64,000 nucleotides of DNA from Labia minor (GCA_963082975.1 OY720349.1:67268501-67332500); one strand, 5' to 3'. Numbered from the stretch's first letter, positions 24,411 through 37,039 are shown. Notes: generated by a model not told the origin, from the sequence alone. Program-made: numbers and translations.

Positions 24411-25265
24411 ATAATACTTTATATAAAAAAAAAACTTTTTTAAAAAACCACGTTTTTAACGCACTAAAAAGAAGAAAATAATTTTTCTGAAACCCCATAG
24501 GTACTGACATTACAAACAAGAGATATGATTTGAAGAAAATTTTCTATAACGTAAAACGTGGGGCGCAAATAATAATAAATTTTTTAAATGCAATATAATT
24601 TCTTTGATTAATTTATTTCAATATCCATGGATTTATATTTTAAGTTTTATATTTTTTACCAGACTTTTTGTAAAAGGGAATATTATTAGCAATCCAACAG
24701 AATACTTTTATTAATGTAAATTTTTTTTGGAAAATTAATTCCTTAATATTAAATAAACATCTTCAATTTACACTTTAGAAATTTTATTAACATAAATATT
24801 AAATATTTGCTAGAAGTTTTGCAGTAGCAAAATTTAGTTTTAGATTTCTTCAAGTTAAATTTCTTATATTATTTACCAGAATATTGTTAGGATGTCATTT
24901 TTTATCAGAATTTTTTAAAAGTGAATATTATTAGTAATCTAAAGGTAATCTTTTCATAAATTAAATTTACCTCTTTTAAAAATTTCGATAAGTTATAAGC
25001 TTTACTTTTTGAAGCTAATTAAAATATGAATTCATTTATCCTATTAATTTGTACCTAATAACATTTATTTATAAATTTTTATACGATACAGAATATTTTA
25101 GCCATAGTTGCGCCCCACGTTTTACGTTATAGAAAATTTTCTTCAAATCATATCTCTTGTTTGTAATGTCAGTACCTATGGGGTTTCAGAAAAATTATTT
25201 TCTTCTTTTTAGTGCGTTAAAAACGTGGTTTTTTAAAAAAGTTTTTTTTTTATATAAAGTATTAT
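24411..25265. mobile_element. Element with perfect 158-bp terminal inverted repeats
   Basis: The arms 24411-24568 and 25108-25265 are, as far as I can read, perfect reverse complements. They hold a CCACGTTTTTAACGCAC block and end inward at GTGGGGCGCAA. The roughly 540-bp interior is AT-rich and non-coding. Diverged relatives of the arm (CACTAAAAAGAATAAAAT then a GGGCGC box) occur at 38407, 47150, 61113 and 62766. Identical arms imply a young insertion or gene conversion. The superfamily is not identified. Confidence 0.8.
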
Positions 25266-28054
25266 ATATAATAAAATTAGCTTTGAAAAATTTTTAAAAT
25301 CTTGTACTGTGACGCCAAGGTGAATGATAAAGTTAATTAATTTCAAAAAAGTTTGTGAAACGCTTATATAAGATATTTATATATATATAGATTCAATAAT
25401 TCAAAAGTAAAATAAATAAATCACATTTTTAGTAAGTTATATATATAAATGCTCAGATAGAGAATTCGACTTCTAGTCATTCAATCTTAATGTTTGTTTA
25501 AAAATTTAAGTTGATCTATATATTTTTAAGTCTACTTAATCGATTATCAAAATTGAGGAAAAAAAGTTCAAACCTGCTTAATCATGATCTCTCTCTGTAG
25601 TTTTATATATAAATATACAAAAAAAGGGGCTTTAAAAAAATGAAGATGAGATTAAATACGGTAAAACTGTTATTCCATCACGAGTTGTTGTTTGCTACTG
25701 GTTTAACTTTCTATCAACACTCACTATTAAATAAACCTTATAATATTTTCAATCATAATAAATTATGTAGTACAACAAACATGATTGTTTTCTATTTATA
25801 TTATATCTAAGAGCGTTTAAATAAAATAAAATAATTCTAGGATCTAATATATTATTCTTATTTATGTTTATTTTAAATGTATTTTTGTATTAAATTACAT
25901 CACGTCAATTTGAATAGGTTAGGTAATATGTATGTTGGGGTGAGGAAAATGTTTCTCATGCTGGTGTAACTTCCGAAAAGTGTAGCCTATATAGAAAAAA
26001 ATAAATTGAATGTTTAACCACGAAATCATAATTATTTAATATTTATTTTTTCAAGATTATTTTGAATGTATAAAAAAATAAAATTCTCAACACAAAAAAC
26101 AAAGAAAGTCTTGTTGCATATAAAAACCAATTAAAAATTAAATGATGAAAAGCAATTCAAATAATAAAGAGATACAAATTTTGGTGAAAATATAAAAAAC
26201 ATCTGATAACGAATTTTTTAAATATCACTGAATAATAAATATTTAAATAATCCAATCTCAGATCCCACTCAAATAAATGTCTAAGGAGCATAAGGTATTA
26301 TTAGATGAATAAAAACCAATCAGTTTAGTCAAATTTTTGATAATAAAGAAAAATTGATAATGAATTAACAAATTACAAACTTTTGTTGGTAGGGATATAT
26401 TTAAAAATACAATTAAAATCCACAATAAATTGTTTGTTAAAAATTTAATTAAAAATCAAACCAATTTTATCTTATTTGCTAAAATCAATTAGATTGCTGT
26501 CGTTTATAAAATTATTAAATTCAGTCATTAAATTAATTTTGAGTAATTTTTCCTTTTTACCCCATTTTATTTCAAATTAAAGACTAATCAATTGTGTTTC
26601 AATCAGTTTTAAAAAGTTTGCTTTCTTGTTTTCAATATCACTTTTACGTAGGACAATTGTATTATTTTTTTGAGTTATCAAAATATTTAGGTTTTAAAAA
26701 AAATATTAATTGTTTAATTAAAGGAATTTATTATAAAATGATTTCATGTCTGTCAATCCTTAATGTTTTTGTATAAGTTATAATAATACCATATTTTTGA
26801 AAAATCTCATATACTTAATCATTAGTAAATAAAATAAATCAAAACTTTACAAGTTGAAATTGAAAAAATTTATTAGAAAAATATAAAGACTTTTAAAAAT
26901 AGTTAAATTTTTTCTTATCCCTAAATAATTTTTAATAGTAACTACGAATATTACGTATAATAATTAATATGTAAATAATATATTCATACATAAAAAATTA
27001 AATTATTTTAATATAAATAGTTCAACATCAAATATAGGGTTAAAAAAATAGAATACCTTCCTGTCACTTCTTATGCACCCTTCCGACAAAATGAGTTTGT
27101 TTGTATTCTACCCATTTTTTAAATAAGCCAAAGTTATTAAATATTTTTTAAAATTAAATTAAATAAATAAATTTCTAAATATTTTTTCTTTGGTTTAAAA
27201 ATAGATGAGAGAAACTTCGAACTGTCTTAATATTTAACACATGATTTTTAACATTCATAAACCACATTAGGAAAGTAAAAAAATCTGGAGCAGAGGGTTA
27301 TTCCTGGGAATTCCCGGGAAAATTCTTCAATTTTTATTTCCCGTTTCCCGGGAAAAAACGAAACATTTCCCGAGGAAAAAAAAAAAATTATTTTCCATGC
27401 TGATTGTGATTCCGATACCGAAATCTTTGTTTCTTAACTGAAATAGTCGTAATAAATATAAAATATGTACAAGTGTACATACATTTTCTTTTGTTAGAAT
27501 GTTTTTCCTTTTCTTTCTTTCTCTCCCTTTAATTTTTCTTTATAATTTTTCTATTTTTTGAGTTTTTTTACAATGAACTATGGCAGATGGCAGTTGCCAT
27601 TTCTAAATTATTTTGTATTTAACTTTTTTTTGTATATCTATATAGTTATATGTCATCACGTGTAATAGAAATTGGTATAACTTATAACTGTTAATCAACC
27701 TTAAGACTTAAAATTCGATTTCACAAGCTTGGGTCTGTTTTAATTGCCATACCTGACCCCTTGGTAAGGTTTCTATATAAAATGGCTCTTTAACAGGTAA
27801 CAATAATAAAATACACTATTGCACTTGACCATTTGGAAAGTTAGTAATTCTCCTCATACTCTTGAAATTAACCCCTCTTCATCAACTATCCATTAACTTA
27901 AATTAATATAAATAAGCTGTTGTTGAGAGCGAGTAAGGTAAAGACATAATTATATTTTATGATAAATAAATAAATATTATGATTTCGACCTGATATTTTA
28001 ATTAATGTTCCTCATTTTTAAAATTATCTAAATTGTATCGTATTTGATTAATTT
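25266..28054. other. AT-rich stretch without a recognised gene
   Basis: No domain seen. A palindromic patch of two TTCCCGGGAA sites (27311-27320 and about 27345-27354), of a type common in decayed DNA transposons, is the only structured signal. A TATATAAA with no supporting gene lies near 27773. Confidence 0.45.
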
Positions 28055-28207
28055 CTCCTAACTTCGTGTTACGCGTCGTGAGCCGATCTCTCAATTTCAA
28101 TACAAGCAAATAATGATCCGAATCACAATCTGCCCCTCTATAAACTCTGACATCCAGAATGTTTGACTGGCGTCTTTGGTCTACCAGAACATAATCAATT
28201 TGATTAC
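28055..28207 (-). pseudogene. LINE endonuclease domain fragment
   Basis: The minus strand translates to NQIDYVLVD, then RRQSNILDVRVYRGAD, then CDSDHYLLVLKLRDRL. This is the end of the apurinic-like (EEP) endonuclease domain of a LINE, including its SDH catalytic block. Only about 48 residues remain. It could be the 5' part of the LINE-A family, but no connecting sequence is present. Confidence 0.8.
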
Positions 28208-28858
28208 ATTACATTACATTCATTTAATGATATTCAACTAAATAAAAAAACCAGCAAAATTGTATATTGTTTCCAGAGGAAATTCGACACTTCAGGTCCG
28301 TTTCAAGTAACTTAATTTTATATTTAGTCTTATGCGAGAATTTCTTCTAATTTCATGACAACGTTAACACCCTTATCCTAAATTTAAAAATTAATCATGT
28401 CTTTTTTTCTTCTTCAGTCATTTAAGTGAAAAGAAGGATTTTTGTTACATTTGATACTTGAAATCAATTAAATAATATTATCTCGTGAAATTGAATTCTT
28501 TGCTAAAGTGGAATGTTTTGATTTGATTTAAAAAGAAAAAATGTGAAGAAAAAAACCTGAAAAGAAAACAAATAATAACAACGAGAATTCGATACAAATT
28601 TCCAAATATTGAGTCTGGTAAAAAGTTCAATGCCTTTTTCATGTCACCAACAATATTTTAAGAAAATATGCAAACTATGAAAAAAAAGGTAATGAAAACA
28701 ATTGGGGTAATCCCACATGTTGGTATAGTACTATAAAATAAAATATAAACAATTCTAGATGTAATATTATAAAGTTGGGATAGAAATTTACGCTGAATCT
28801 TTTATCATTAATTCAATTCAAATTTCATTTTCCAAAAAAAAAAAAAAAAAATCACATC

Positions 28859-28930
28859 GGGCTCGTCCGGGATTTGAACCCGGGACCTCTCGCACCCAAA
28901 GCGAGAATCATACCCCTAGACCAACGAGCC
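28859..28930 (-). tRNA. tRNA-Pro: tRNA-Pro (anticodon UGG)
   Basis: A 72-nt gene with a complete cloverleaf: GGCTCGT acceptor strand pairing with ACGAGCC, anticodon loop TTTGGGT with anticodon TGG, and B box GGTTCAAATCC. It decodes proline CCA and, by wobble, other CCN codons. A run of about 19 T residues downstream serves as Pol III terminator. It is identical to the other three copies in the window. Confidence 0.97.
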
Positions 28931-29015
28931 GTGATATTAATTATTATCTATCACAAGTTTCCGGAGAGGAGAAGCGAAAAGAGAGAGCAATTGCACTGGC
29001 CTTGAATTTCTTTAC

Positions 29016-29053
29016 CTTGTTGCTTCCGTTCTCGGTTGTAATCCTGTACGTTC
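29016..29053 (-). other. Exon-like 38-nt segment (duplicon A)
   Basis: On the minus strand a pyrimidine-rich tract ends TTATATTCTAG, followed by 38 nt and then GTAAAG, so it is bounded like a short exon. One frame reads TYRITTENGSNK and stays open through the putative donor for 35 codons in all. Copy C is identical over the 38 nt and copy B keeps the frame. Whether it is transcribed is unknown. Confidence 0.3.
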
Positions 29054-29618
29054 CTAGAATATAAGCAAAAAAAATATTAGTTAAGGGTCAAAAGGAACCT
29101 CTTAGAAAGGACAAAAAGAGAAAAGTGAAATGAAATAAAGGGAACTGGCCAAATTTTCGCCAATAATAGTTTAAATTTTAAATTTATTATAGTTATTCAA
29201 TTCAATTTTGAACAAACAATTAATTACTTTACAAAACACAGAATTTAGGCTACAGAAAAAAGTAAATTGAATTTGAGAATTTAAATATGATACATGGTTA
29301 ATGTTGGTTTGTGTGTCACAAAAGGGGTCACAGATAAAAAGAGGAGGTGTAATAAAAACTAATAAAGAAGAAAATTATTGAATTAAAGTTAAATGTGAAA
29401 TTAAAACTGAACTGATTTTGTCGCCAGCAATAGTTCAAATAAGGTAATTGAGAAAATTGAAGTCTGGGAATGAGACAATGGACGTCGTTATAACGACAAT
29501 TGTAAAGTGCCCGATAAAAATTCAATTTTATAATAATAAGATATCCAATTTATAATCATATAAAAAAATTGATAATATAAAAGGCCGATAATTTAAATTT
29601 AAACTTAAAATAGACAAA

Positions 29619-30190
29619 AATAAGTTGACCTGTGGCGAGGTCCGAACCGACCGACGGTTTGAAGTAAATTAATTTCCAGCTATAGAAACAATTTCAAATA
29701 ATTTTAATATACCTATTAATGTAATAAAAAACAAATATGGATATAACATAAATATTTTTAATTTTATTTTATTTATAATATATATGTAAGACCAGGCTGT
29801 GACGTCATGAATGGCTGGATGACGTCATATAATTTTAAATCAAGAAAAAACTAATAAATATGATTTTTCTCGAGGATATATAAAACAATCTCCTCATGTG
29901 AAATTTGGTGTGAAAATAACCCTTCCCTTCCTATCGTCGATCGCTAATACTACCACTTCCGGTTTCTGGAATTGCACCAAAAGTTGATCAATTCATCCCA
30001 CTGATGCATTAAGTAAATATACCAAATTTCATCAAAATCGGTTGAGCCGTTCAGGCTGTACACATCTATACGGACGGACAGACATCATGCTAAAAATACT
30101 TTTTTCTGTTAAGAAAATGCATGATTCGTGGTGATATGTGAAATTTGGTGTGAAAACAATACCTCCCTTACTATCGTCGGTCGGTAAAAA
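29619..30190 (-). mobile_element. HINE-like element copy 5
   Basis: Minus orientation. The stem-loop end at the left has one change (GACCTGTGGCGAGGTC), with CCGACCGACGG inside it and CGTCGGTCGGTAAAAA at the right. TGACGTCA sites start at 29800 and 29820, and a short GGAC/GACA run lies near 30070. It is slightly shorter than full copies, with small deletions in the hairpin region near 30130 and near the internal module. Confidence 0.85.
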
Positions 30191-30779
30191 TGGTTTAATT
30201 TTATACGGCAAAAAATGTAGAATTCAAAAATTAAAAAATATTATCATATAAATATTGGAACTTATAAAAAATCAAACCTCTTTTGTTTTATTGCTTTACA
30301 TATACTTTAACCATTTTTACATTTCAATAAATTGGGTAACTTATTATAAAATTGTTTACCGGGTCCTTCCAGTCTTCAAAAAAAAATCTGAAAGTCATAT
30401 TCATTTCATCATTTTATATCATTTGAATATTTCCTAGAAAATATTGCTGGTTACACATTCCAACAAGATAAAATTGATTCGTTTTAATTTAATAATTTAC
30501 CTTATTTTTATTTGATTTTTCTTAATATTTATTACTACTATTTTTATAATTGTTCTTTTTCATTTATTGGATCACAGTAATTTTATTCAATTTCCATTTG
30601 TTTTCTGCACTTATGTCCCCCGCCCTTTCAAATACCATCTTTTTTAGTATAATTATGAAATTATTTAAGATTTATTAAAAAACTGAAATTAAATATTATT
30701 CATTATTGATTTTAAACTGAAAATATATAAAATCAAAAGAGTGAAATCTTCAAAATTTCCTAAAAAATGTTTGTGCTAC

Positions 30780-31060
30780 TCGCGATTACTATGTATGAAG
30801 GTCATTCAATAAGTTAAGAGACTATAGTTCAAAAACGATTATTTCATTCTTACAAAATTCAGGGTATTTTTCAACATAATTACCCCCACAATTATGCACT
30901 TGTCCCATCTTTCTTGCAGCTTCCTAAGCTGACCCGTGGTAAGTTTAAAAAATTGGTTTGGGAGGCGTTTCCTAAGGAAGAAACGATACGAGTAAATACA
31001 AGTACTTATTCGATAGTTTTCTTTCGATACCAAGTACTTTTGGAACCAATTCTTTGAATG
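30780..31060 (-). pseudogene. Mariner-type transposase C-terminal remnant
   Basis: The minus strand reads LRKLQERWDKCIIVGV, followed after a frame slip by a YVEKYPEF-like tail. It resembles the C terminus of mariner-type transposases. It is followed by the outward sequence GTCTCTTAACTTATTGAATG, a plausible element end near 30800. No catalytic residues remain and the rest of the element is absent. Confidence 0.5.
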
Positions 31061-31260
31061 TATATAAGAATATCCTGATGTAATTTTATAGAAATCGGTT
31101 CAACCAATTTTGAATCCATAACGTCACAATTTTCCGGACAGACAGACAGACATGAGAAATTCTAAAGTCACTCTTGGTTTCTAGGGGTCATGAAACGCGA
31201 AGATATGCAAAAAAATTTGAAATTCTGAGCAATGTGCAGACAAAAACCTTTTTTATCTAC
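31061..31260. repeat. Dispersed repeat fragment
   Basis: Includes a GACAGACAGACAGACATGAG run and an AATTCTGAGCAATGTGCAGA phrase that recurs near 61818. Such phrases are typical of non-coding tails of arthropod transposons. The family is not named. Confidence 0.45.
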
Positions 31261-32604
31261 ATATTTTATTTGAAAGAGTGGGCTCTTGATTGTACATTTT
31301 GATTAATGACTGAATACACTGAATATCTATGACTAATAGCTACTAATTATTAAAATCTGTGAATTTGTCAAATCAATAAATTTATAAATTTAATTTTGAA
31401 TATTATTTAACACTAATGTGTCAAGTATTGTTTTGGACATGATTCAACTTTTTAATTAAATGTGTATATAAATAAATAAATTGCAACTCTTGAAAAAGAA
31501 GAGATATTAATCTTTTCAATATTTTGTCCTACAATCGTATGGATCCCGCTTAGAAAAAATGGACTCATTTCTCATCCAACATTTTTTTTCTCTTTTTTTC
31601 TTTGATGAAAAAAACACAGCGAAGATAGGAAAGAGAAAATAAGAAGGGCGAAGTGAGCGAAGGGTGATTCTTATATGTTGCTGTTATTTACCTTTTGAAA
31701 AACAACCCCACTAAGAGAGTTTAACCCCAACCAAACTCGACCGACCATGTTTGCAGTTTCATCAAAAAGTAAAAATAGATCCACATTTTCTTTTCTTTTT
31801 TCAGTTATAATAAAAGAAAAATATGTTTTTAAAAAATTTTATTTTAATATTTTCTTTACGAATTATATATATATATTTATGTTGGTTTAGGTTTCCGTGA
31901 ATGTTATTGTTATTATTACTGTCAGATTTATATATCAGGGATATAACAATAAAACAATCTAACACAAAAATACGTGATAAATCTTATAGAGTATTAATAT
32001 AATATAAGATATATATATATATTTATTATTGATATATACGTACATATATTAGTAGATCTTTCAAGAAATTGAATGAACTTAAATTTGTCACCTGTTGGAT
32101 CGCGAAATATAATACATATGTGTGTAAGTATTAGGGTAAATACTAACTGTCAGAAAATATGAAGGATTATACGTAGTAGATTAATAAAGATAAGTGGAAA
32201 AAAAAATAAAAATATACACACACAAAATAAATAAAAAATAAACAGAAACGTTTATGCATTTATAATTTTCTTAAGAAAATAAATGTATATATTCTTCACA
32301 CTTAGTTTTATAAAACTTAAAAACTAAAGATAAAACAATTTAATCAAACGTAATCTTATTTTTATTAACAATAATATTTTTTTATTTATTTACTTTTTAT
32401 TATTCAATTGATAATTTAACATAACATTTATAGGTTAATAATGTGTTATTATATTAAATTATAAACCCACTCTTGATTTAAAACAAAACAAAATAGTTTT
32501 TCGATAATCTCTAACAAAAATAATATTTATGAATTTATATAAACTAAGATTTCAATCGTGTAATATTATTATTTTCGAGTTAAGGTAGAGAGAGGTTGTC
32601 CATG
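31261..32604. other. AT-rich stretch without a recognised gene
   Basis: No gene recognised; TA runs near 31865 and 32010. Confidence 0.5.
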
Positions 32605-32995
32605 ACTATAGTCGAGGATGTAAGAGTTGGTGTATGAGGGGTGGCGGGGCTACCCCCTCCTCTTAGAGTGATTTCCCCTCCACCACAGTCTCTACTCTCT
32701 CAAACGTTCCAGGCAGTGGCGGATTAAAGGTCCAGAGCGCCCTAGGCAATGACTTTATCGGCGCCCCTGTATCGGCCAAAAATGCCCATCATAATACTAT
32801 AAATTTTAAAAATTCTGAGCTCGCGCGCCCCTTGTAACTACACGCCCCTAGGCACGTGCCTAGTTTGTCTTACGGATAATCCGCCTCTGGTTCCGGGTGA
32901 TAAAAAAGTAATTTTGACAAAGATTTTTATTTTATTTATTTTTTTATTTTTGGGGGACGGCTCATGCACCAACTCTTACCTCCTCGACTATAGTG
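32605..32995. mobile_element. MITE with ACTATAGTCGAGGA inverted ends
   Basis: The left end ACTATAGTCGAGGATGTAAG and the inverse of the right end agree over about 34 bp with few changes. The roughly 390-bp unit is interrupted by a 176-bp hAT MITE, so its original length was about 210 bp. No clear target duplication is visible. Confidence 0.65.
32714..32889. mobile_element. Short hAT MITE nested in another MITE
   Basis: Ends CAGTGGCGGATTA and the inverse of CAGAGGCGGATTATCC. The flanking 8-bp direct repeats GTTCCAGG (32706-32713) and GTTCCGGG (32890-32897) differ at one base. An 8-bp duplication with CAG...CTG ends is diagnostic of hAT. Confidence 0.85.
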
Positions 32996-34039
32996 GGCGA
33001 GAATAAAATCAGAGAATTTGAAAATATAATCAATATATTTATATATATTTATATATATATATATATATTTCTTTTTCCACTCTAATCTAGGTAACTCCAA
33101 AAAAGCGTTTTCAACCCTCTTTAGAATTTATAACGATATTTCTGGATCTCTCATAAAAGTTATAATTAAGACTCATATGAGTGAGAAAAGGTGGTAAAAC
33201 GATCGTTGATTAAACTAAAGACAAAGAAGACAGATAATATAAATTAGCTAATTAAAGGAGAAATAAAACTTTGAATGAGGTTGTTCATGAGGAATGTGTT
33301 TGTTTCCTCCACATTCTTATGATTCCACAAAGATAAAAAGATAACATAACATGGATAAATTGGAGAGATGGATAAAATAAAAATCAAAAAATATTTTTTT
33401 TTTTGTAACTTGAATGGGAAGTAAAGTTAATTATTGATTTTATAATAATGTAGTTAATATTAATTTATATATTTTGTAAGAATATCTGAAAACGATACCT
33501 CCCTTATTATCGACGGTCGGTAAAAAGAATTATTTTTAAAAATTAGAAAAATAAAGAAAATAAACTAAAACCAATCATAGACTAGAAAATAAATCATTAA
33601 ACATAAAAACAGGATATAAGATTTAGAAAAATTAACGTGAAATAGAAATAAATGGGCACCAAATTTATTAAAAATACGAATTAGAAATATGTTCTATAAG
33701 AAATAAAAAGGGAAAGATAAAATCAAAAATATTACATGTTTAAAATGTTACGTATTACGTTATTACAAGAGAAGAAATTAAAGTAAATGAAAAAAGATAA
33801 GCATATTGTATAAGAAAAAAATAAAATTTGAAAGCATAATGTGAAAAGCAGAATAGGAAAAAAAACGTTTTGGATTTTAATTTAAATGTAAAATAAATAT
33901 ATTAAAATATATAATAGAAAAGACAAATTCCCCAAACTGCTTGCAAACATCCAAGTGCTCTTGAACGCTCTCTCATCAACCCTACCCTAAATGGTTCACT
34001 TTGAGCCACATTGACGATAGAATTCAAAATAAGAAAATA
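32996..34039. other. AT-rich stretch with a HINE end fragment
   Basis: No gene. Contains a TA run near 33040-33068, A-rich DNA and the short HINE terminus at 33486-33526. Confidence 0.5.
33486..33526 (-). mobile_element. HINE terminal fragment (copy 9)
   Basis: Only the terminal 40 bp or so of the family remain: a CCTCCCTTATTATCG module and the CGGTCGGTAAAAA end. Confidence 0.7.
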
Positions 34040-35222
34040 AGCTGGAGTGTCTTCACTCACCTATCTCGCAAATTTTAATTGGATTAATTAACATATATTA
34101 TATTTAAATTAAATTTATTTAATTAAATTATAAATTAAAATTAATAAATAATATTTATTAAACCAGTGCGTGTTTGGCTCTTTGTTGATGGCACCACGAC
34201 ACGTGTTGGCACGTGAGATTTGCAGTGTTAAAAAATTAATTTATACAATTTTTAATCATGCGAAAAACTATCAAATATATATCTTTATTTTTACCGACCG
34301 ACGATAGTAAGGGAGGTATTGTTTTCACACCAAATTTCACATGTGGAGATTTTTACATATCTCCACGAATCATGCATTTTCTTAACAGAAAAAAGTATTT
34401 TTAGCATGATGTCTCTCCGTCCGTCTGTCAGTCTGTCCGTCCGTATAGATGTGTACAGCCTGAACGGCTCAACCGATTTTGATGAAATTTGGTATATTTA
34501 CTTAATGCATCAGTGGGATGAATTGATCAACTTTTGGTGCAAATCCGGAAACCGGAAGTGGTAGTATTAGCGATCGACGATAGGAAGGGAAGGGTTATTT
34601 TCACACCAAATTTCACATGAGGAGATTTTTTTATATATAACCACGAATCGTGCACTTTGTATTGGTTTTATCCTCGGGAAAATCATATTTATTAGTTTTT
34701 TCTTGATTTAAAATTATATGACGTCATCCAGCCATTCATGACGTCACAGCCTGGTCTTGCATATATATTATAAATAAAATAAAATTAAAAATGTTTATAT
34801 TTATTATTTATGTATCCATATCTGTTTTTTATTACATTAATAGATATATTAAAATTATTTGAAATTGTTTCTCTAGCTGGAAATTAATTTACTTCAAACC
34901 GTCGGTCGGTTCGGACCTGTTTAGAGGGAAAAAAATGAAAACGTGGTAATTAATGGTCTTCTTCCGAATGAGCTACATTTCTCAAATGTTGATAGAAAAC
35001 TACGAATTTTGAATAATGCCCGTGTACCAAATTTCATTATTCTAGCTCAAACCGTTTTTGCGTAATTTTTGTCTACATACACACATACACACACATACAG
35101 CCATTTTTCTCAACCTTATTGTTAGTGAAAATGACCCAGGATCCTTAAAAGGTATAAAAACATCAAAATTTTGACTTTGAAAATTTTCGTGATCGCAATA
35201 CTATCTCTGGCGAGATAGTAAA
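34040..35222 (+). repeat. Repeat family Y, copy 1, split by a HINE
   Basis: 34040-34287 and 34921-35222 together match the uninterrupted copy at 42628-43032. The family starts AGCTGGAGTGTCT then CTATCTCGCAAAT. Its right end is a hairpin, CTATCTC-TGGC-GAGATAG, at about 35201-35218. The interior has a CACACATA-type microsatellite. Non-coding; a rolling-circle or MITE origin is possible. Confidence 0.75.
34288..34920 (+). mobile_element. HINE-like element copy 6, inside repeat Y
   Basis: TTTTACCGACCGACGATAG start, long interrupted GTCY run (about 34411-34444), TGACGTCA sites starting at 34719 and 34739, and the offset CCGTCGGTCGGT at 34899-34910. The terminal stem-loop is cut short at GGACCTG, after which repeat Y resumes. 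The uninterrupted Y at 42866 shows the local layout without the element. Confidence 0.88.
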
Positions 35223-36779
35223 AATACCCGAAAATTTTACATTAAAATAATAAAAAATAAAATTGTTTTGATAAATTAACTTAATATATTTTAAAATTAA
35301 GATTGTCATCAAAAGGAAATTTGGTCCTTAATATAATAATGTCAATTTTATGTACAATTTGAATATTTTACAAGTTAATATTTTGTCTATTTCAGCGATA
35401 ATTAACTCTTAATTATATTAATTTATTCGATGGATATGTGTATTAGAGATTTTTTGATTAAAAAAAATGAAAGATTAATCATTATAAGATTTTTATCTAA
35501 ATTATTTATGACTTTAGTTAATCTTGTATTATATTATATATTATATATATGTAATAGGTATATTTGAAAAGAGGGTATGTGAGAGAAAATTAATATAATA
35601 AATAATTATTTTTTACCCTTTAACTTTTCTAAGAATTTTTGAAAAAATTAAAATGAATTTCTTTAGGCAAATAAATATATTGATAAAAATTTATATGTAT
35701 TATATATTAGTATTAATGTAACCAGAATGAATGAATGAATGTGCAGTGAAATGTGAAAGTGGAATTCAAGAGAGTTGCAGTGTTCTTGAGAATGTAATTC
35801 TATTATATCGCTAATTTTTCGCTTAGTTGACCCTTGGAGCCCTATGCGTGTGTAATTATACATTCACAGGCCGACGAAGGGATAAATAAAGACCCTTTCA
35901 CTCTGACGTATATGAGAGTATACTTGTATATATTTATATATATAATCGATAGATTTTTTTTTTAATTCAACCTTAAATAATTAACCAGTCTATGATAAAT
36001 TTCACTACTGAATCAATAAATTGTAGAATGAATGCCTTATAATCATAAACTAAAAATTATATCAATTTAACTTTCACGCATCCCATCCTTTTCAAATAAA
36101 AATTTAAGATTTTTTAAAGCGATATTTTACTATTGTGATAAATATTTTCTCATAAACATATATAAATTATGGGTGAATCGATTTCATTTCAAGTCATATC
36201 AATAAAAGATCAAAATTCAATTACCCGTTCATAAAAAAATAAATTATAATCTAAATAGAATAAAATAGTTGGATATTAGATCAAAAGAAGGGACTATCAT
36301 AGAAAAATAAAATAAAAATCTATAAATCTTATAGATTAACTCTTCATTTAATGTGAAATTTGACAGGATAATTAATGACGGAAAATTATGAATGTGAGAT
36401 TAAAATAAATTAAATAGCATCGATTTAATATAAATAAATAAATAAATTTGAAAAAGAAAGTCAAGGTTAAAAATGAATAAACTATAATATTTGAGTTGTT
36501 TATTATAATATTCTAAGGAGGAGATGATAGTAATCTGCATTTAAACACTGTTATTCGATAGTCTCTAGCTTTACTCATATATATATATATATATATATGT
36601 ATAAATAAAATGTTATATGTAAATATAAATATAATTATAAATATGTAATGTGTATATATATGATTAGAAGAAAAATAAAAATAAAATAAAAATATGATGA
36701 TTGGAAAGAAAAAGTACCTGCCTTCATAGTCTGTGTAATAAATTATAAATTCTAAGACTATTATTGTATAAATATCGAT
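35223..36779. other. AT-rich stretch without a recognised gene
   Basis: TA and AAT runs only; no domain recognised. Confidence 0.5.
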
Positions 36780-36967
36780 ATATCCTACACATTGGCGTTA
36801 TAGTATTATAATATAAAATAAAAGATGAACAATAGGCCATTGGGAGATAATAAATTGTCCTTTGTAGATGTAATATTATAAAAATGGGATAGAAATTTAC
36901 GCTGAATCTTTTATCATTAATTCAATTCCAACTTCATTTTCCAAAAAAAAAAAAAAAAAATCACATC

Positions 36968-37039
36968 GGGCTCGTCCGGGATTTGAACCCGGGACCTCTC
37001 GCACCCAAAGCGAGAATCATACCCCTAGACCAACGAGCC
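36968..37039 (-). tRNA. tRNA-Pro: tRNA-Pro (anticodon UGG)
   Basis: Identical 72-nt copy with intact A and B boxes and anticodon TGG, followed by a long T run on its own strand. Likely functional. Confidence 0.97.

Larger units (their letters stand above)
28715..29400 (-). repeat. tRNA-Pro duplicon A
   Basis: About 0.7 kb shared with 36780-37640 (same direction) and 44900-45640 (opposite direction), including the tRNA gene, the T run after it and an upstream exon-like segment. Sequence divergence between copies is visible but modest near the tRNA. Confidence 0.85.
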
